Part shown: piece after piece, positions 53,072 through 62,026 of the stretch | How positions within the stretch are numbered: position 1 is the first letter of the stretch | Layout: the number at the start of each line of letters is the position of its first letter | Assembly: GCF_015207035.1 (NCBI RefSeq) | Contig: NZ_JADEXQ010000016.1 | Coordinates: 1-64,000, forward strand | DNA: 64,000 nt | Source: Romeriopsis navalis LEGE 11480 | Lineage (GTDB): Bacteria; Cyanobacteriota; Cyanobacteriia; Leptolyngbyales; Leptolyngbyaceae | Reading direction: 5' to 3' | The notes under the pieces: model-generated | Database searches by the model: none | What the model was told of the DNA's origin: nothing | What the model saw: the letters and a program-made list of their open reading frames with translations, nothing else | Program-made: the position numbers and the translations under genes

Positions 53072-53767
53072 TTAGCGCAGTTTGAGTTCGACTGTATCGA
53101 CGCGATCGTTCGTAAATCGTAAGCGGAGTGATTCATTTCCTTGTTGGTAGCTCAGAATTTTGCGGTGCTTCCGCACGGTCTTAAATTGTGGTTGGCCATA
53201 GGCCTTGAGCACTTTGGTGAGTTGATCTCCCACGCGGATATCATGACTGAGCGCCCATTGAGGATTTTGAGTGACAAAGCGAACGATGACTAAATCAGCG
53301 GTGCTGGTTTGACTAACGGCTGATCGTTTTGATTGGGCGTTGCGGGCGAATGTGCGATTTTGCACGATTGGATCGTCAGATGCAAGTCGATCGCTGAACT
53401 GGCGGCGGATCGACGACACTGCGGGGCGCCAGCGTAAATTTGACGTAGCTGGACGTTGATTTAGGGAATCTAATACCACCAACGTATCCCGGTCATATTG
53501 CAAATTAACTCGGTGTGAGGGACAGCGGACCGCCATCTTCTTACGGGATTGGGGGTTCCCTAACCGTTTGATCAAATCGGCTTCATGACTGCCCAGATGC
53601 AAGCCATTTTTGAAGCTGAAGGTTGTATTGGTTTTAGCGATGGGCGATTGCGCGCTAACGCTGCAAGCCATGGCATCTGTGGGCTGCAATAGGACTGTGA
53701 TGCCGCCAACTAGCGATGTGAGCAGTAGGCTCGTCGTGATAAATAGTCGTTGCGATCGCTTGCCCAT
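53072..53767 (-). CDS. Secreted protein of unknown function
   Basis: 231 residues from ATG 53767 (TTG 53773 also in frame). Signal peptide: basic MGKRSQRL followed by ITTSLLLTSLVGGITVLL and AMACS near residues 33-37; the Cys could be a lipobox but the -3/-1 pattern is imperfect. The mature protein has a repeated element: LHLGSHEADLIKRLGNPQ near 56-73 and IRVGDQLTKVLKAYGQPQF near 180-198. The repeat suggests a duplicated small alpha/beta unit. No family recognised. It is convergent with cobS. Confidence 0.72.
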   Translation of the reverse strand: MGKRSQRLFITTSLLLTSLVGGITVLLQPTDAMACSVSAQSPIAKTNTTFSFKNGLHLGSHEADLIKRLGNPQSRKKMAVRCPSHRVNLQYDRDTLVVLDSLNQRPATSNLRWRPAVSSIRRQFSDRLASDDPIVQNRTFARNAQSKRSAVSQTSTADLVIVRFVTQNPQWALSHDIRVGDQLTKVLKAYGQPQFKTVRKHRKILSYQQGNESLRLRFTNDRVDTVELKLR

Positions 53768-53898
53768 AGCCAAAGTGGTATTGATGATTGGGATATTGAT
53801 GATTACGTCTGGATTGTTCTAAATATGCCAATTCCACCGGCGATCGGACATCGAGAAGATTACTGATACTGCTGGACGGCGAGCATCCTGCGGACGCT

Positions 53899-54738
53899 TT
53901 AAGTGAATGTACGATTTGATACGGGTAACTCATGCGATTGAGGCTGTGGTTTGGGTAAATTTAATTGATTACCGCAGGCTTTGCAGTAGCGGGCGTCATG
54001 ATCGTGCAGACTTAAAGTGCAATGCGCACAGGTGATTTGCTGCCGATCGCGGTCTTTTACAAAGCGTTTGAATAAATCCCCGAGTTGCCACGGAATTAGC
54101 ACTAATCCCGTTAACATCATCAAGATAGAGAGTAGACGTCCGAGTTGGGAAATGGGGTTGATGTCACCGAAGCCGGCCGTCGAAATTGAGGAAACAGCGT
54201 AATACACAGCATCCAGAAACGTCCCAAATTGTTCTGGGTTAATGCCATGTTCGACCTGATAAATCAGGCCAGAGTAGACAAAGATAATCGCAAAAATCGT
54301 GAATAAAATGCGTACCGCAATCACCCCATCTTCACGATTTACACCAAATAAAGTCTGCTGCTCAAAGAAACGAATTAAGCGCAGAATTCTAAGCCAGCGA
54401 AAAATTCTGAGAAATCCCAGGGTGGTCGTGCCGAGTAGAAACGGGAGCAATACGACCAAATCGATCAGGGATGAGAGTTTGAGAAAATGCTGAGTGCGTT
54501 TGGGTGCAGCCCATAACCGCAGGAGATATTCCAGGGTAAAGACCACGAAAATTCCATTGTCGAACCAGCTTAACCATGACTGTATCGTCGTGGGCAGTAG
54601 ATAAGTTTGTGCGACAAAAATACCGCAGGAGGCCAAGATTAAGCCCGTGATCAAAAAATTGATGACGCGACCGGTGGCTGTATCAAAGTCGTCAAAATAA
54701 AATGCGAGCTTCTCCCGGAATGCAGCAGGTACAGCCAT
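53899..54738 (-). CDS. Ion channel protein (voltage-gated K+ channel-like) with zinc-ribbon tail
   Basis: 279 residues. Six hydrophobic segments with a voltage-sensor-like S4, FLRIFRWLRILRLIRFFEQ near residues 108-126 (Arg every third residue). Pore loop SSISTAGFGDINP near 182-194; classical K+ channels have TVGYGD, here TAGFGD, which still matches the TxGxGD frame. C-terminal CAHCTL...CKACGNQL near 237-259 is a zinc ribbon (four Cys). Homotetramer in the membrane. Selectivity is inferred from the filter. Minus-strand single gene. Confidence 0.88.
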   Translation of the reverse strand: MAVPAAFREKLAFYFDDFDTATGRVINFLITGLILASCGIFVAQTYLLPTTIQSWLSWFDNGIFVVFTLEYLLRLWAAPKRTQHFLKLSSLIDLVVLLPFLLGTTTLGFLRIFRWLRILRLIRFFEQQTLFGVNREDGVIAVRILFTIFAIIFVYSGLIYQVEHGINPEQFGTFLDAVYYAVSSISTAGFGDINPISQLGRLLSILMMLTGLVLIPWQLGDLFKRFVKDRDRQQITCAHCTLSLHDHDARYCKACGNQLNLPKPQPQSHELPVSNRTFT

Positions 54739-54776
54739 GATCCAGTTTCTCTAGCGGGGTAATGCCTTAATTTTAA

Positions 54777-54832
54777 GGGGTAATCCATTGAACGAAACCA
54801 GGAGAGAAAACTGGTTGCTAACGGATTACCCC
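54777..54832 (-). terminator. Large nested hairpin after the NDP-sugar synthase gene
   Basis: GGGGTAATCC (54777-54786) and GGATTACCCC (54823-54832) form a perfect 10-bp stem. Inside, AACCAG (54796-54801) pairs with CTGGTT (54811-54816). On the minus strand a T/A-rich tract follows. It lies 54 bp beyond the stop codon at 54886. Next to it is CCTTAATTTTAAGG at about 54764-54777, a further palindrome. Confidence 0.6.
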
Positions 54833-54885
54833 GAGGGTTACGCTGAGTGGCTGCTGCAATGACTGAAGTCATTACATAACCTGGT

Positions 54886-56118
54886 TTAGATCGAAGCGAC
54901 AGATGGATTGGTTGCTTCCGATGAACTGGTTGCTTCCGATGAACTAGTTGCTTCGACGTTGTCGACACCGAGCAATTCCGCGATCGCCTGATGTTCCATC
55001 GCTGGTGAGTTTGGCATCGCATGGCGGGCATCGGTGATCAGCCAATCCAGTGCTGCAGCCTGAACGTCAATTGTGGCACCAGTTTTATCCACACAGTAGC
55101 GACCAAATACCAGCTTGTCGACGAGGCGAACGCCAGGGCCGAGGCGGGAATAATCGAACACAATGCTGTTATCCACGACCGCGCCACTGCAAATATGGCA
55201 GCTGGGACCAATCATCGATGGGCCAATGATGGTGGCGCCATCTTCGATCTTGGTCATGGCACCGATATAAACGGGGCCTTCGATGTTGACTTTATCCCAG
55301 TTGACGGCAACGTTGAGACCGGCATAAACCCCTGGCTTAACTTCACGGCCCGGCACCGGCACATTTTTAACTTCGCCTTTGAGGACGCCCCGAACTGCAT
55401 GCCAATAGTCGGGCACTTTACCGATGTCCACCCACTCAAAGTCCATCGGTAAACCGTAGAATGGTGCATCCATTTCGACCAGTTTTGGGAATAGCTCCCC
55501 ACCAATATCGAATTCTGTACCCGATGGCACATACTTTAGAACTTCTGGTTCGAAGATATAGATGCCTGTGTTGATGTTGTTGCTCAGGGCTTCTTCGACG
55601 CTGGGTTTTTCTTGGAAGGCTTTGATTTTGTCATCTTCGTCTGTGACAACAACGCCATAGCTCGGGACTTCGTCCTGGGGCACCGTTTTCATAATCACAG
55701 TCGCGATCGACCCTTTTTCCCGGTGCCAGCGGACGGCTTCGGTGAGGTCAAGGTCAATCAGTGCATCACCACAGAGCACGATGAATGTGTCATCGAAGAA
55801 TGGGGCAAAGTCCTGAATTTTCTTCATGCCACCGGCGGAGCCAACGGCTTCACCCACCAGCTCACCGTCAACAATTTTACCCTCGAAGGAGTAGCCGATT
55901 TGGACCCCAAACCGTTGACCGTCGCGGAAATAACCTTCAATTTCGTTAGCCAGGTGGCTAACATTTACCATAATTTCGTCAAATCCATGTTGCCGAAGCA
56001 GTTCGAGCAAAAATTCCATTACTGGCTTTTGCAGAATCGGAATCATTGGTTTCGGGATCGTATAGGTAATTGGACGAACCCTGGTACCTTTGCCCGCGGC
56101 CAGAATCATGGCTTTCAT
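54886..56118 (-). CDS. NDP-sugar pyrophosphorylase (mannose-1-phosphate guanylyltransferase-like)
   Basis: 410 residues. N-terminal nucleotidyltransferase domain: MILAAGKGTRVRPITYTIPKPM (G-x-G-T-R) at about 4-24, FIVLCGDALIDLDL near residue 112 with the metal Asp, and FQEKPSVEEA near 165. The C-terminal part has left-handed beta-helix repeats: GPVYIGAMTKIEDGATIIGPSMIG near 284. The last 20 residues contain two copies of EATSSS in a tandem repeat (54910-54954). It makes GDP-mannose or a related activated sugar for the glycosyltransferases in the window; the nucleotide is not certain. Confidence 0.9.
   Translation of the reverse strand: MKAMILAAGKGTRVRPITYTIPKPMIPILQKPVMEFLLELLRQHGFDEIMVNVSHLANEIEGYFRDGQRFGVQIGYSFEGKIVDGELVGEAVGSAGGMKKIQDFAPFFDDTFIVLCGDALIDLDLTEAVRWHREKGSIATVIMKTVPQDEVPSYGVVVTDEDDKIKAFQEKPSVEEALSNNINTGIYIFEPEVLKYVPSGTEFDIGGELFPKLVEMDAPFYGLPMDFEWVDIGKVPDYWHAVRGVLKGEVKNVPVPGREVKPGVYAGLNVAVNWDKVNIEGPVYIGAMTKIEDGATIIGPSMIGPSCHICSGAVVDNSIVFDYSRLGPGVRLVDKLVFGRYCVDKTGATIDVQAAALDWLITDARHAMPNSPAMEHQAIAELLGVDNVEATSSSEATSSSEATNPSVASI
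54910..54954 (-). repeat. 18-bp tandem repeat in the coding tail
   Basis: GGTTGCTTCCGATGAACT occurs twice (54910-54927 and 54928-54945) with a partial third copy to 54954. It encodes the EATSSS repeats at the C-terminus of the NDP-sugar synthase. Confidence 0.9.
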
Positions 56119-56351
56119 AGTTTGTTCTCTCTATGCGTGCGTCACACTAAAACGACTGGATCATTTGGGCAGAAATAATAGACTGCCGTTATAGCTCCCC
56201 CTGTAGGTGGCTGGCCTGTCACTGCTGCGATAAGTAACCGCGACGGATGGTCTCAGCGGAGGGTCTGCCCCATCCTACAAGAGCTTTCTCTAGCTTGCCC
56301 ATTTCTCTGATGAGAGTTGAAGTGATGCTGGGTGATTGCTGGAATCGATGA

Positions 56352-57191
56352 CTAGTCCACCGCGATCGCCGCTAAAGCATCAATTTCGCCTAAACCAGCG
56401 GCTAAAGACCGTACACGCAGGTCTTGATAAAATTCTTCCTGGGATAAATCTACTTTTGATTGGGATGCCAGGAGCAACAAGGCCCAAAATACACCGACCC
56501 GTTCGTGGGTATCGGGATCCGCACCGTGGAGCTGCTGTCCGTCAGAAAATTCAGCGGCCTTGGTTTCCTTCCAAAACTCGACTAGCAGATCAAAATCAAT
56601 CCATTCTTTACCCTGGGAAAGCTCGGTCCAATATTCGACAAAAAACTCTTCCAGGGCAACGGCCATTTCAGTGAGGTTTTCCTGGTGTGCCAGTTGGGCG
56701 ATGACTTTGACCGCTTGGGACCGGGATTGGGCTTTGGGCCGAACTTTTCGTCGTTGGGGTTGATCTTCTTCTAAGGCGGAGGCAATGACTTCTAACTGGT
56801 TGATCAGTTCTTTCAGGGTGACACGTCGGCGGACCGGTGGTTGGGCCACGGCACGGCGACGCAACGATCGGTCGAGATTCATGGGCAGGACATTCGCCGG
56901 TAACTCGTCGTAGAGTCCGTCGTCCAGATAGTCGTCGGTCAGGGGTTCAGGTTCAGGAGTTGTCAGGCTATCGGCTTTGAGCAATAGCAACATGGAGGCG
57001 TAGAGGAACGCCTGGCCCGATTGCGACAGATTATTGGCGTAGTTGTCGCGACCCACGGCTGTGAAAGGGGATAGCTCGCTTAAAAACCGATCGATGACGT
57101 CGACCACTTTTACATCCCACGGATCGATCTCGCCCTTTTCGGCAAGATCGATCATAAAGGCAATTGCATCGCGGGCTAAAGATTGCGCCAT
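56352..57191 (-). CDS. scpA: Segregation and condensation protein A (ScpA)
   Basis: 279 residues. Kleisin-like layout: N-terminal helical domain AFMIDLAEKGEIDPWDVKVVDVIDRFL near residues 11-37 that binds Smc, then FLYASMLLLLKADSL near 63-77, an acidic linker, and a C-terminal winged helix. ScpA joins Smc and ScpB in the condensin complex that organises chromosomes before division. ATG 57191 is 2 bp after the stop of the small membrane protein gene, so they share an operon. scpB and smc are not in the window. Confidence 0.92.
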   Translation of the reverse strand: MAQSLARDAIAFMIDLAEKGEIDPWDVKVVDVIDRFLSELSPFTAVGRDNYANNLSQSGQAFLYASMLLLLKADSLTTPEPEPLTDDYLDDGLYDELPANVLPMNLDRSLRRRAVAQPPVRRRVTLKELINQLEVIASALEEDQPQRRKVRPKAQSRSQAVKVIAQLAHQENLTEMAVALEEFFVEYWTELSQGKEWIDFDLLVEFWKETKAAEFSDGQQLHGADPDTHERVGVFWALLLLASQSKVDLSQEEFYQDLRVRSLAAGLGEIDALAAIAVD

Positions 57192-57192
57192 A

Positions 57193-57345
57193 TTAGCGGG
57201 TTGCGGCTCTCAAAAAATAAAAGGCGGAGATTAGAATTAGACCGAATAAAGCGCCAGGAACTGACAAACTCCAGAGGCTTTCAGGATCCACTAATTTGCC
57301 CAACATTGTAGCGGAGAAGTGTGATAGTGCAAATGAATTTATCAT
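57193..57345 (-). CDS. Small single-helix membrane protein
   Basis: 50 residues from ATG 57345 (GGA 8 nt before); the next Met at 57306 would give 37. The hydrophobic helix is VPGALFGLILISAFYFLRAA near the C-terminus, preceded by LVDPESLWSLS. It reads like the many tiny subunits of cyanobacterial membrane complexes, but does not match PsbX, PsbJ, PsaM or PetN as I know them. It is co-transcribed with scpA (gap of 1 bp between TAA and ATG). Function unknown. Confidence 0.55.
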   Translation of the reverse strand: MINSFALSHFSATMLGKLVDPESLWSLSVPGALFGLILISAFYFLRAATR

Positions 57346-57403
57346 AGTTTTTCCAATGCTGCGACCAACGGGCACAAACGTCCCCAGAAAAAACCTGGTA
57401 TGC

Positions 57404-58558
57404 CTACTCTGGATTTGGTTCTGGCGATTCCTTGCGCAGGCCTTTAACGGGTGGATTCAGCCGCGATTCCTCAAGGGATTCGAGCAATGGTGCCTGTTTT
57501 AATGCCTGCCGTTGGGCCAAAATGGCTTCAAAGGTGCCCTTGATTGTGCCGGCGATCGGCACGGCCAGAAATGCGCCGAGGACGCCGCCATATTGCAACC
57601 CGATGAGCAGCACGATAAATACGTAAATCGGATTGAGGCCAGCGATGTCACCCATCAGTTTTGGGGCCACGACATTATCGCGAATTTGCTGCAAGACGAC
57701 ACAGACAAAGCCGACTTGGAGTGCCATGCCGGCATCTTGAAATAGCAGGAGGAGAAAGACAATACCAATGCCGAGCGTTGCTCCGATTAAGGGAATCAAC
57801 TCCGCTACGCCAATGAGCAATGTAAACAGGAGTGCAAAAGGAACCTTCAGCCAGAAGAAAAAGGGGATGAGGGCGATCGTCATTAATGCCGCTAGGAGCA
57901 ATTGACTGAGGAAGAAGCCATTGAAGTTGAGTTTCAGCGATTCGTCGAGGGGTACCGCAATATCGTTGGGCAGGTACTTAATCAATCCCCGCCACAGATG
58001 CTTGCCGTAAAGCAGCATATAAAACGTGAGGACAAACACAATAATGCTATCGATAAAACCAGATAAGGTGCCAAGGGCTAAATCCACGCCAATCTTGGCA
58101 ATGTCTTGGGCCTGTTGCTCAAGCTGGGTATTGATTTTGTCGGAGCTACGACCGATAAACCCTTGCAGGTCGAGGTTGTAGTTGCGACTGCGGGCCCATT
58201 CATCGAGCCCTTGGAGATTCTTCTGGCTTTCGGTAAACCATTGTGGCAGGCGATTTGCTAGTTGGGTGATTTGCTCGATCAAAATCGGCACGAGCGTAAT
58301 CCCCAGCACCACTAAAATCGTGGTCGTCACCAAAAAGACCAACATGACGGCCAGGGTGTGATTGACTCGGAACCGCCGTAGCAGCTTAACCGGGTAGTCC
58401 AGCAGAAATGCCAAAATCGCCGAGATGGCGATCATTTGCAGCAGATTCTGAAAGAACCCAAAAAACTGGCTCAGCACATAGGCATTCAGGCCAATAATCG
58501 GGGGGACTAAGCCAAGCAGTAGCCAACGCTGCAGTTGGCGGTTGGTAGGTTTTCGCAT
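57404..58558 (-). CDS. AI-2E transporter family (PerM-like) membrane protein
   Basis: 384 residues. Hydrophobic segments near residues 12-45, 68-95, 155-180, 210-270 and 285-340. The conserved C-terminal block, IGVAELIPLIGATLGIGIVF near residues 240-260, and VAPKLMGDIAGLNPIYVFI near 298-316 are signatures of the family. Members are trimeric or pentameric permeases; some export AI-2, others Na+. The C-terminal tail is charged and disordered. Single gene on the minus strand; substrate unknown. Confidence 0.9.
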   Translation of the reverse strand: MRKPTNRQLQRWLLLGLVPPIIGLNAYVLSQFFGFFQNLLQMIAISAILAFLLDYPVKLLRRFRVNHTLAVMLVFLVTTTILVVLGITLVPILIEQITQLANRLPQWFTESQKNLQGLDEWARSRNYNLDLQGFIGRSSDKINTQLEQQAQDIAKIGVDLALGTLSGFIDSIIVFVLTFYMLLYGKHLWRGLIKYLPNDIAVPLDESLKLNFNGFFLSQLLLAALMTIALIPFFFWLKVPFALLFTLLIGVAELIPLIGATLGIGIVFLLLLFQDAGMALQVGFVCVVLQQIRDNVVAPKLMGDIAGLNPIYVFIVLLIGLQYGGVLGAFLAVPIAGTIKGTFEAILAQRQALKQAPLLESLEESRLNPPVKGLRKESPEPNPE

Positions 58559-58603
58559 CCTGGAGTAAGCACGATGAGGAAATTCAGGTAGTTAAAACGG
58601 TGG

Positions 58604-59365
58604 CTATGTGGCTTGGTTGCGATTGTAATAGGTGCCAGCGGCAACCAGGCCCACAATGAAGGCTGCACCTAGTCCAATCGGACTGGGCATCCATACGGTC
58701 GCTTCGATGTGATTTGGCTGTCCTGGTTTGAGGGACCAAATGGATTGTCCGGCTTGTTTTTGACTAGCTGGGCCACCGGCGCCCCAAGGGCCCGTGACCC
58801 CGAAGTTGAGATCAAGACCGCTACCCGCATCGAATAAGACATCACCATCGTCCGATTGTAATCCGAGCGCCGTTAGGTCGATATCGTAAATTAATTTATC
58901 CCGCTGTAATAGCAGGAGATTACTGGTTTTGACCTGTAAGTGCGCCTGAATATCGGGTAAACCACTGGCTTGTGCCGTGCTCCCTTGGGGCGGGCTGACC
59001 AGTTGGTTAAATTTGGTCTCGAGATCTTTGGCGTTAGTGAACGGAATTGTGATTGCTAGTTCTTGTCGCGATGGCCGCTTGACGGTGGCGTCGAGTTTAC
59101 GAGCTTGGCTTTCGAGATTATTCAGCCAGCCTTGGGCCGCTGCCAGTTGACTACCGAGTTGAATTTTTTGTACTACTTGTCCGCGATGCGGACTGTCAAA
59201 CTTGATGCTGGTCTGAGAATCAAGACAGCCAGTTAAGCCAACTGCCAAAACGAGCATCAGCATCGCCGATCGCCAATGTCGAAATGGCTGATTAAAGACT
59301 TGTTGGAACGGTGCGAAAACCGATTTGACTAAATCCGAATCAAGAGCGATGGCTTTGAAATGCAT
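58604..59365 (-). CDS. DUF3153 family lipoprotein
   Basis: 253 residues from ATG 59365; an upstream TTG at 59413 gives a longer form. A hydrophobic stretch MLMLVLAVGLTGC near residues 34-46 ends in a lipobox, though it lies unusually far from the start. Mature domain: IKFDSPHRGQVVQKIQLGSQL near 53-73 and QELAITIPFTNAKDLETKFNQL near 100-120 match DUF3153. A C-terminal membrane helix (IGLGAAFIVGLVAAGTYY) follows near 228-245. Function is unknown. Diverges from the RMD1 gene. Confidence 0.82.
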   Translation of the reverse strand: MHFKAIALDSDLVKSVFAPFQQVFNQPFRHWRSAMLMLVLAVGLTGCLDSQTSIKFDSPHRGQVVQKIQLGSQLAAAQGWLNNLESQARKLDATVKRPSRQELAITIPFTNAKDLETKFNQLVSPPQGSTAQASGLPDIQAHLQVKTSNLLLLQRDKLIYDIDLTALGLQSDDGDVLFDAGSGLDLNFGVTGPWGAGGPASQKQAGQSIWSLKPGQPNHIEATVWMPSPIGLGAAFIVGLVAAGTYYNRNQAT

Positions 59366-59535
59366 GAGCTTAGGGCACGTACAGATGGCATTAACGAACG
59401 ATTTGTGCTTCAAGTTTAGCCTTCTAAGGCAACATTCGAGATTTCGGAATCTTAAGGTAATCTCAGAATCATGGGGGATGGCTGTCGCGTGAGTTGCGAG
59501 ATCTGGTTTTTTACTGAAGTCTGCTGAATATTGTG

Positions 59536-60471
59536 ATGTCGCTCGATATCCTAGGAAAGGCGATAGCCGTTACCGATTCCGGGATTTGCATGATTTCTTC
59601 GTCGAACAATATGATTCAACCGTCTGATAATACTGGTGCGTTCAACGTGTTAACCCCAGCATCATTGGACTGGGATAGCACGACTCGAATTTCAGTCCAG
59701 GCGCGGTTGGTCGGTGAACGCCTGATTCTCAAAACGCTCGAAACCACTGATCCGCTAGCGACAAACCCCTTGATGACGCGGGCTGGGAAAGCCGGATGTG
59801 CGGTTTTATTGCGTTATGGCGTGGTCGTTTTATTTAATTTGACGGCGCTGGAAGCCGCGAGTTTTTTGGAAACGCTGAAGCCATTTGTGAAAGAACCGAA
59901 AGTAGAAACGGTGACGGAAAATCTGGCCCTCGCATTTAAGAGCGGCGCACCGGATCAACTGGGAAAAGAGCGAATTGAGCGCGATGTGCTGTGGCTCCGG
60001 AATAATGATGTCGAACGGCTCCAAATTGTGGCAGAGGCGTTGGCGAAAAGTGTTGTGCTGGAATATTACGAAGCGGAAATCGCCAAGATTTTCGATCGTA
60101 TGCAGGTATTCGCCACCGCCATTCAGAATCAAAGTGCCCGTCCGCCCAAAGAACATGAACTGCTCCGCGATGTCGGTGGCACGTTGTTGATTCAGCAAAA
60201 AATGTTGGGTTCGGTGGAAGTGGGTGAAAAGCCCGACCCAATTTGGGATCATCCGGAGCTCGATCGCCTATATTTACGCCTCGAAGATGAGTACGAACTG
60301 CGAGAGCGCTTGTTGGCTCTGGAGCGGAAGCTTGACCTAATTGCCAAGACGGTGGAGACAGTGCTGGGAATTTTACAGCGCGATAGCAGTCATCGGGTTG
60401 AGTGGTACATCGTGATTTTGATTGTGGTGGAAATTTTACTGTCGGTCTATGACCTATGGATCAAAGGTTAG
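59536..60471 (+). CDS. RMD1/DUF155 family protein
   Basis: 312 residues from ATG 59536. Family layout: a beta-rich N-terminal half (ILKTLETTDPLATNPLM, then VLLRYGVVVLFNLTALEA near 93-110), the conserved KERIERDVLWLRN near 144-156, a helical region LRDVGGTLLIQQKMLGSVEVG near 209-229, and one C-terminal membrane helix VEWYIVILIVVEILLSVYDL near 288-308. Yeast RMD1 and mitochondrial relatives are inner-membrane proteins. No enzyme activity is known. Convergent with a TPR-like gene. Confidence 0.88.
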   Translation: MSLDILGKAIAVTDSGICMISSSNNMIQPSDNTGAFNVLTPASLDWDSTTRISVQARLVGERLILKTLETTDPLATNPLMTRAGKAGCAVLLRYGVVVLFNLTALEAASFLETLKPFVKEPKVETVTENLALAFKSGAPDQLGKERIERDVLWLRNNDVERLQIVAEALAKSVVLEYYEAEIAKIFDRMQVFATAIQNQSARPPKEHELLRDVGGTLLIQQKMLGSVEVGEKPDPIWDHPELDRLYLRLEDEYELRERLLALERKLDLIAKTVETVLGILQRDSSHRVEWYIVILIVVEILLSVYDLWIKG

Positions 60472-60539
60472 CGCCGGAATACAACCTTGCGCTGAGCTGA
60501 GCAGACACCCTTCGGCGCTGGTTTACCTCTTACCGGTAT

Positions 60540-60555
60540 ACCCCGCGGGGTTTTA
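60540..60555 (+). terminator. Weak terminator-like hairpin
   Basis: ACCCCGCGGGGT (60540-60551) is a perfect dyad and is followed by TTTAT. Its loop can only be about 4 nt. It lies in the 114-bp convergent gap. Confidence 0.35.
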
Positions 60556-60585
60556 TGGGTTTAGCTATGGTTGGCGAAACCCGGC

Positions 60586-61152
60586 CTATGGCGTTAGCCC
60601 AAACCATGCTAAACCGGCTAACACCAGACCAATGCTGCCGAGCGCCACCCAAACAAATGCTTTATCCTCAGTCTCGACTTGAGTTGGGTCTGTGGGTTCA
60701 GGAATTTGATAGCCTTCGTCTTGGACGAGAGGCTTACGGGGTGCCGCTGGTTTATAACTTGATGGGCTACCCCAGTTCTTGCTGTCCTTAGCTGCTTCGA
60801 GTTCTTCAAGGTCAGGGATTTTGGTTTGCCATTCTTCACGGCGTCGCAGAATCGGTGCCTCAAGAATGTAAAGCAACCGTTTGCCCTCTTTGCGGGTATC
60901 CCAATGGGGATGTTTGGAGGCAAGTTTGCATAAATTACGCGCGGCTTCCCGATTGCCCGCTGCTTCATAAGCGGTGATAAGCCAGATGGTAACTTCGCCA
61001 TTGAGCGCTGTGCCAGGTTCGGTCGCGCCCAGAGCTTGTTCGAGAAATTTGGTGGCAGCGCGATATTGCCCTGATTCAAAGGCTGCTTGACCGCGCTTGA
61101 GATCTTGTTCGGCCAGATTATTTTGACGGCGGGGCGGCTGTTCTGCGGTCAT
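60586..61152 (-). CDS. Tail-anchored TPR-like protein
   Basis: 188 residues from ATG 61152 (2 bp after the trpA stop). Helical region ALKRGQAAFESGQYRAATKF-like near 15-45 resembles a TPR, followed by a charged linker and Pro-rich part. One C-terminal membrane helix (FVWVALGSIGLVLAGLAWFGL near residues 165-186). The arrangement after trpA, DUF3007 and ndhL is typical for cyanobacteria. It probably anchors to the thylakoid or plasma membrane. No enzyme motif. Confidence 0.82.
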   Translation of the reverse strand: MTAEQPPRRQNNLAEQDLKRGQAAFESGQYRAATKFLEQALGATEPGTALNGEVTIWLITAYEAAGNREAARNLCKLASKHPHWDTRKEGKRLLYILEAPILRRREEWQTKIPDLEELEAAKDSKNWGSPSSYKPAAPRKPLVQDEGYQIPEPTDPTQVETEDKAFVWVALGSIGLVLAGLAWFGLTP

Positions 61153-61154
61153 GC

Positions 61155-61973
61155 TTAACCCTCGGGCGTAATTGCCGCCTTCAAGCTCTGACAAAACTCT
61201 CCGATTGAGCGTAGACCTTCTACGGTGCTACCCTCATTTAATCGTTTGACAAAGGCACTCCCGACGATCGCGCCGTCAGCGCCCCATTCCATCATTTGTT
61301 TGGCTTGATCCGGCTGGGAAATGCCAAACCCAACGCCGATCGGCTTATCGGTCACTTGGCGCAGTTGCAGGAGCATTTCACGCACTTTGCCTTGGACTTG
61401 GCTACGCATGCCAGTAACGCCGGTGGTACTGACGAGATAAATAAAGCCTTGGGATTGGGCGGCAATGGCCTTAATCCGCTCCGGTGAGCTGGTTGGTGCC
61501 ACCAGCAAAATCACTTCAATGCCGTACTTCTCGGCGGGTTTCAGCAAGGTGTCAGATTCTTCCAAGGGCAAATCCGGTACGACTAAACCACTGGCTCCAG
61601 CGGCCTTAATTTCCTGGAGGAACTGGTCGATGCCACGGTTCAGAATGGGGTTGTAGTAGGTGAATAGGACGATCGGTGCTTTGATGCGGGGGACAACTTC
61701 GTGCATCATCGCCAGGACTGCTTCGAGTTTGGTGCCGTTTGCCAAGGCGCGAGTGGCGGCCGCCTGAATCACCGGACCATCGGCTAGGGGGTCGGAATAG
61801 GGCACACCTAACTCGATAATGTCTGCCCCTCGTTGGTCGAGGATTTGGAGCGCGGCGGCGGTGGTTTTAAGGTCAGGATCACCAGCAGTGATGAAGGGAA
61901 TCAGCGCGCATTGAGCCCGATCGCGCAAATAGATGAATTTTTCAGCAATGGAGGGTCGAGTAGCGGCGGTCAT
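61155..61973 (-). CDS. trpA: Tryptophan synthase alpha chain
   Basis: 272 residues from ATG 61973; the frame extends upstream to TTG 62030, which overlaps the DUF3007 stop. The shorter form fits family length. TIM barrel: [15 protein letters not shown] near 23-37, [21 protein letters not shown] near 51-71 with catalytic Glu and Asp, [11 protein letters not shown] near 130-140, [12 protein letters not shown] near 155, [12 protein letters not shown] near 176 and [14 protein letters not shown] near 214. Cleaves indole-3-glycerol phosphate to indole and glyceraldehyde-3-phosphate. The beta chain gene is elsewhere. Confidence 0.95.
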   Translation of the reverse strand: MTAATRPSIAEKFIYLRDRAQCALIPFITAGDPDLKTTAAALQILDQRGADIIELGVPYSDPLADGPVIQAAATRALANGTKLEAVLAMMHEVVPRIKAPIVLFTYYNPILNRGIDQFLQEIKAAGASGLVVPDLPLEESDTLLKPAEKYGIEVILLVAPTSSPERIKAIAAQSQGFIYLVSTTGVTGMRSQVQGKVREMLLQLRQVTDKPIGVGFGISQPDQAKQMMEWGADGAIVGSAFVKRLNEGSTVEGLRSIGEFCQSLKAAITPEG

Positions 61974-62026
61974 AGGTGCGATTTGGCGATAGGGAACGGA
62001 GGCTGGTGGCTGCAATTGCCGGGAAT

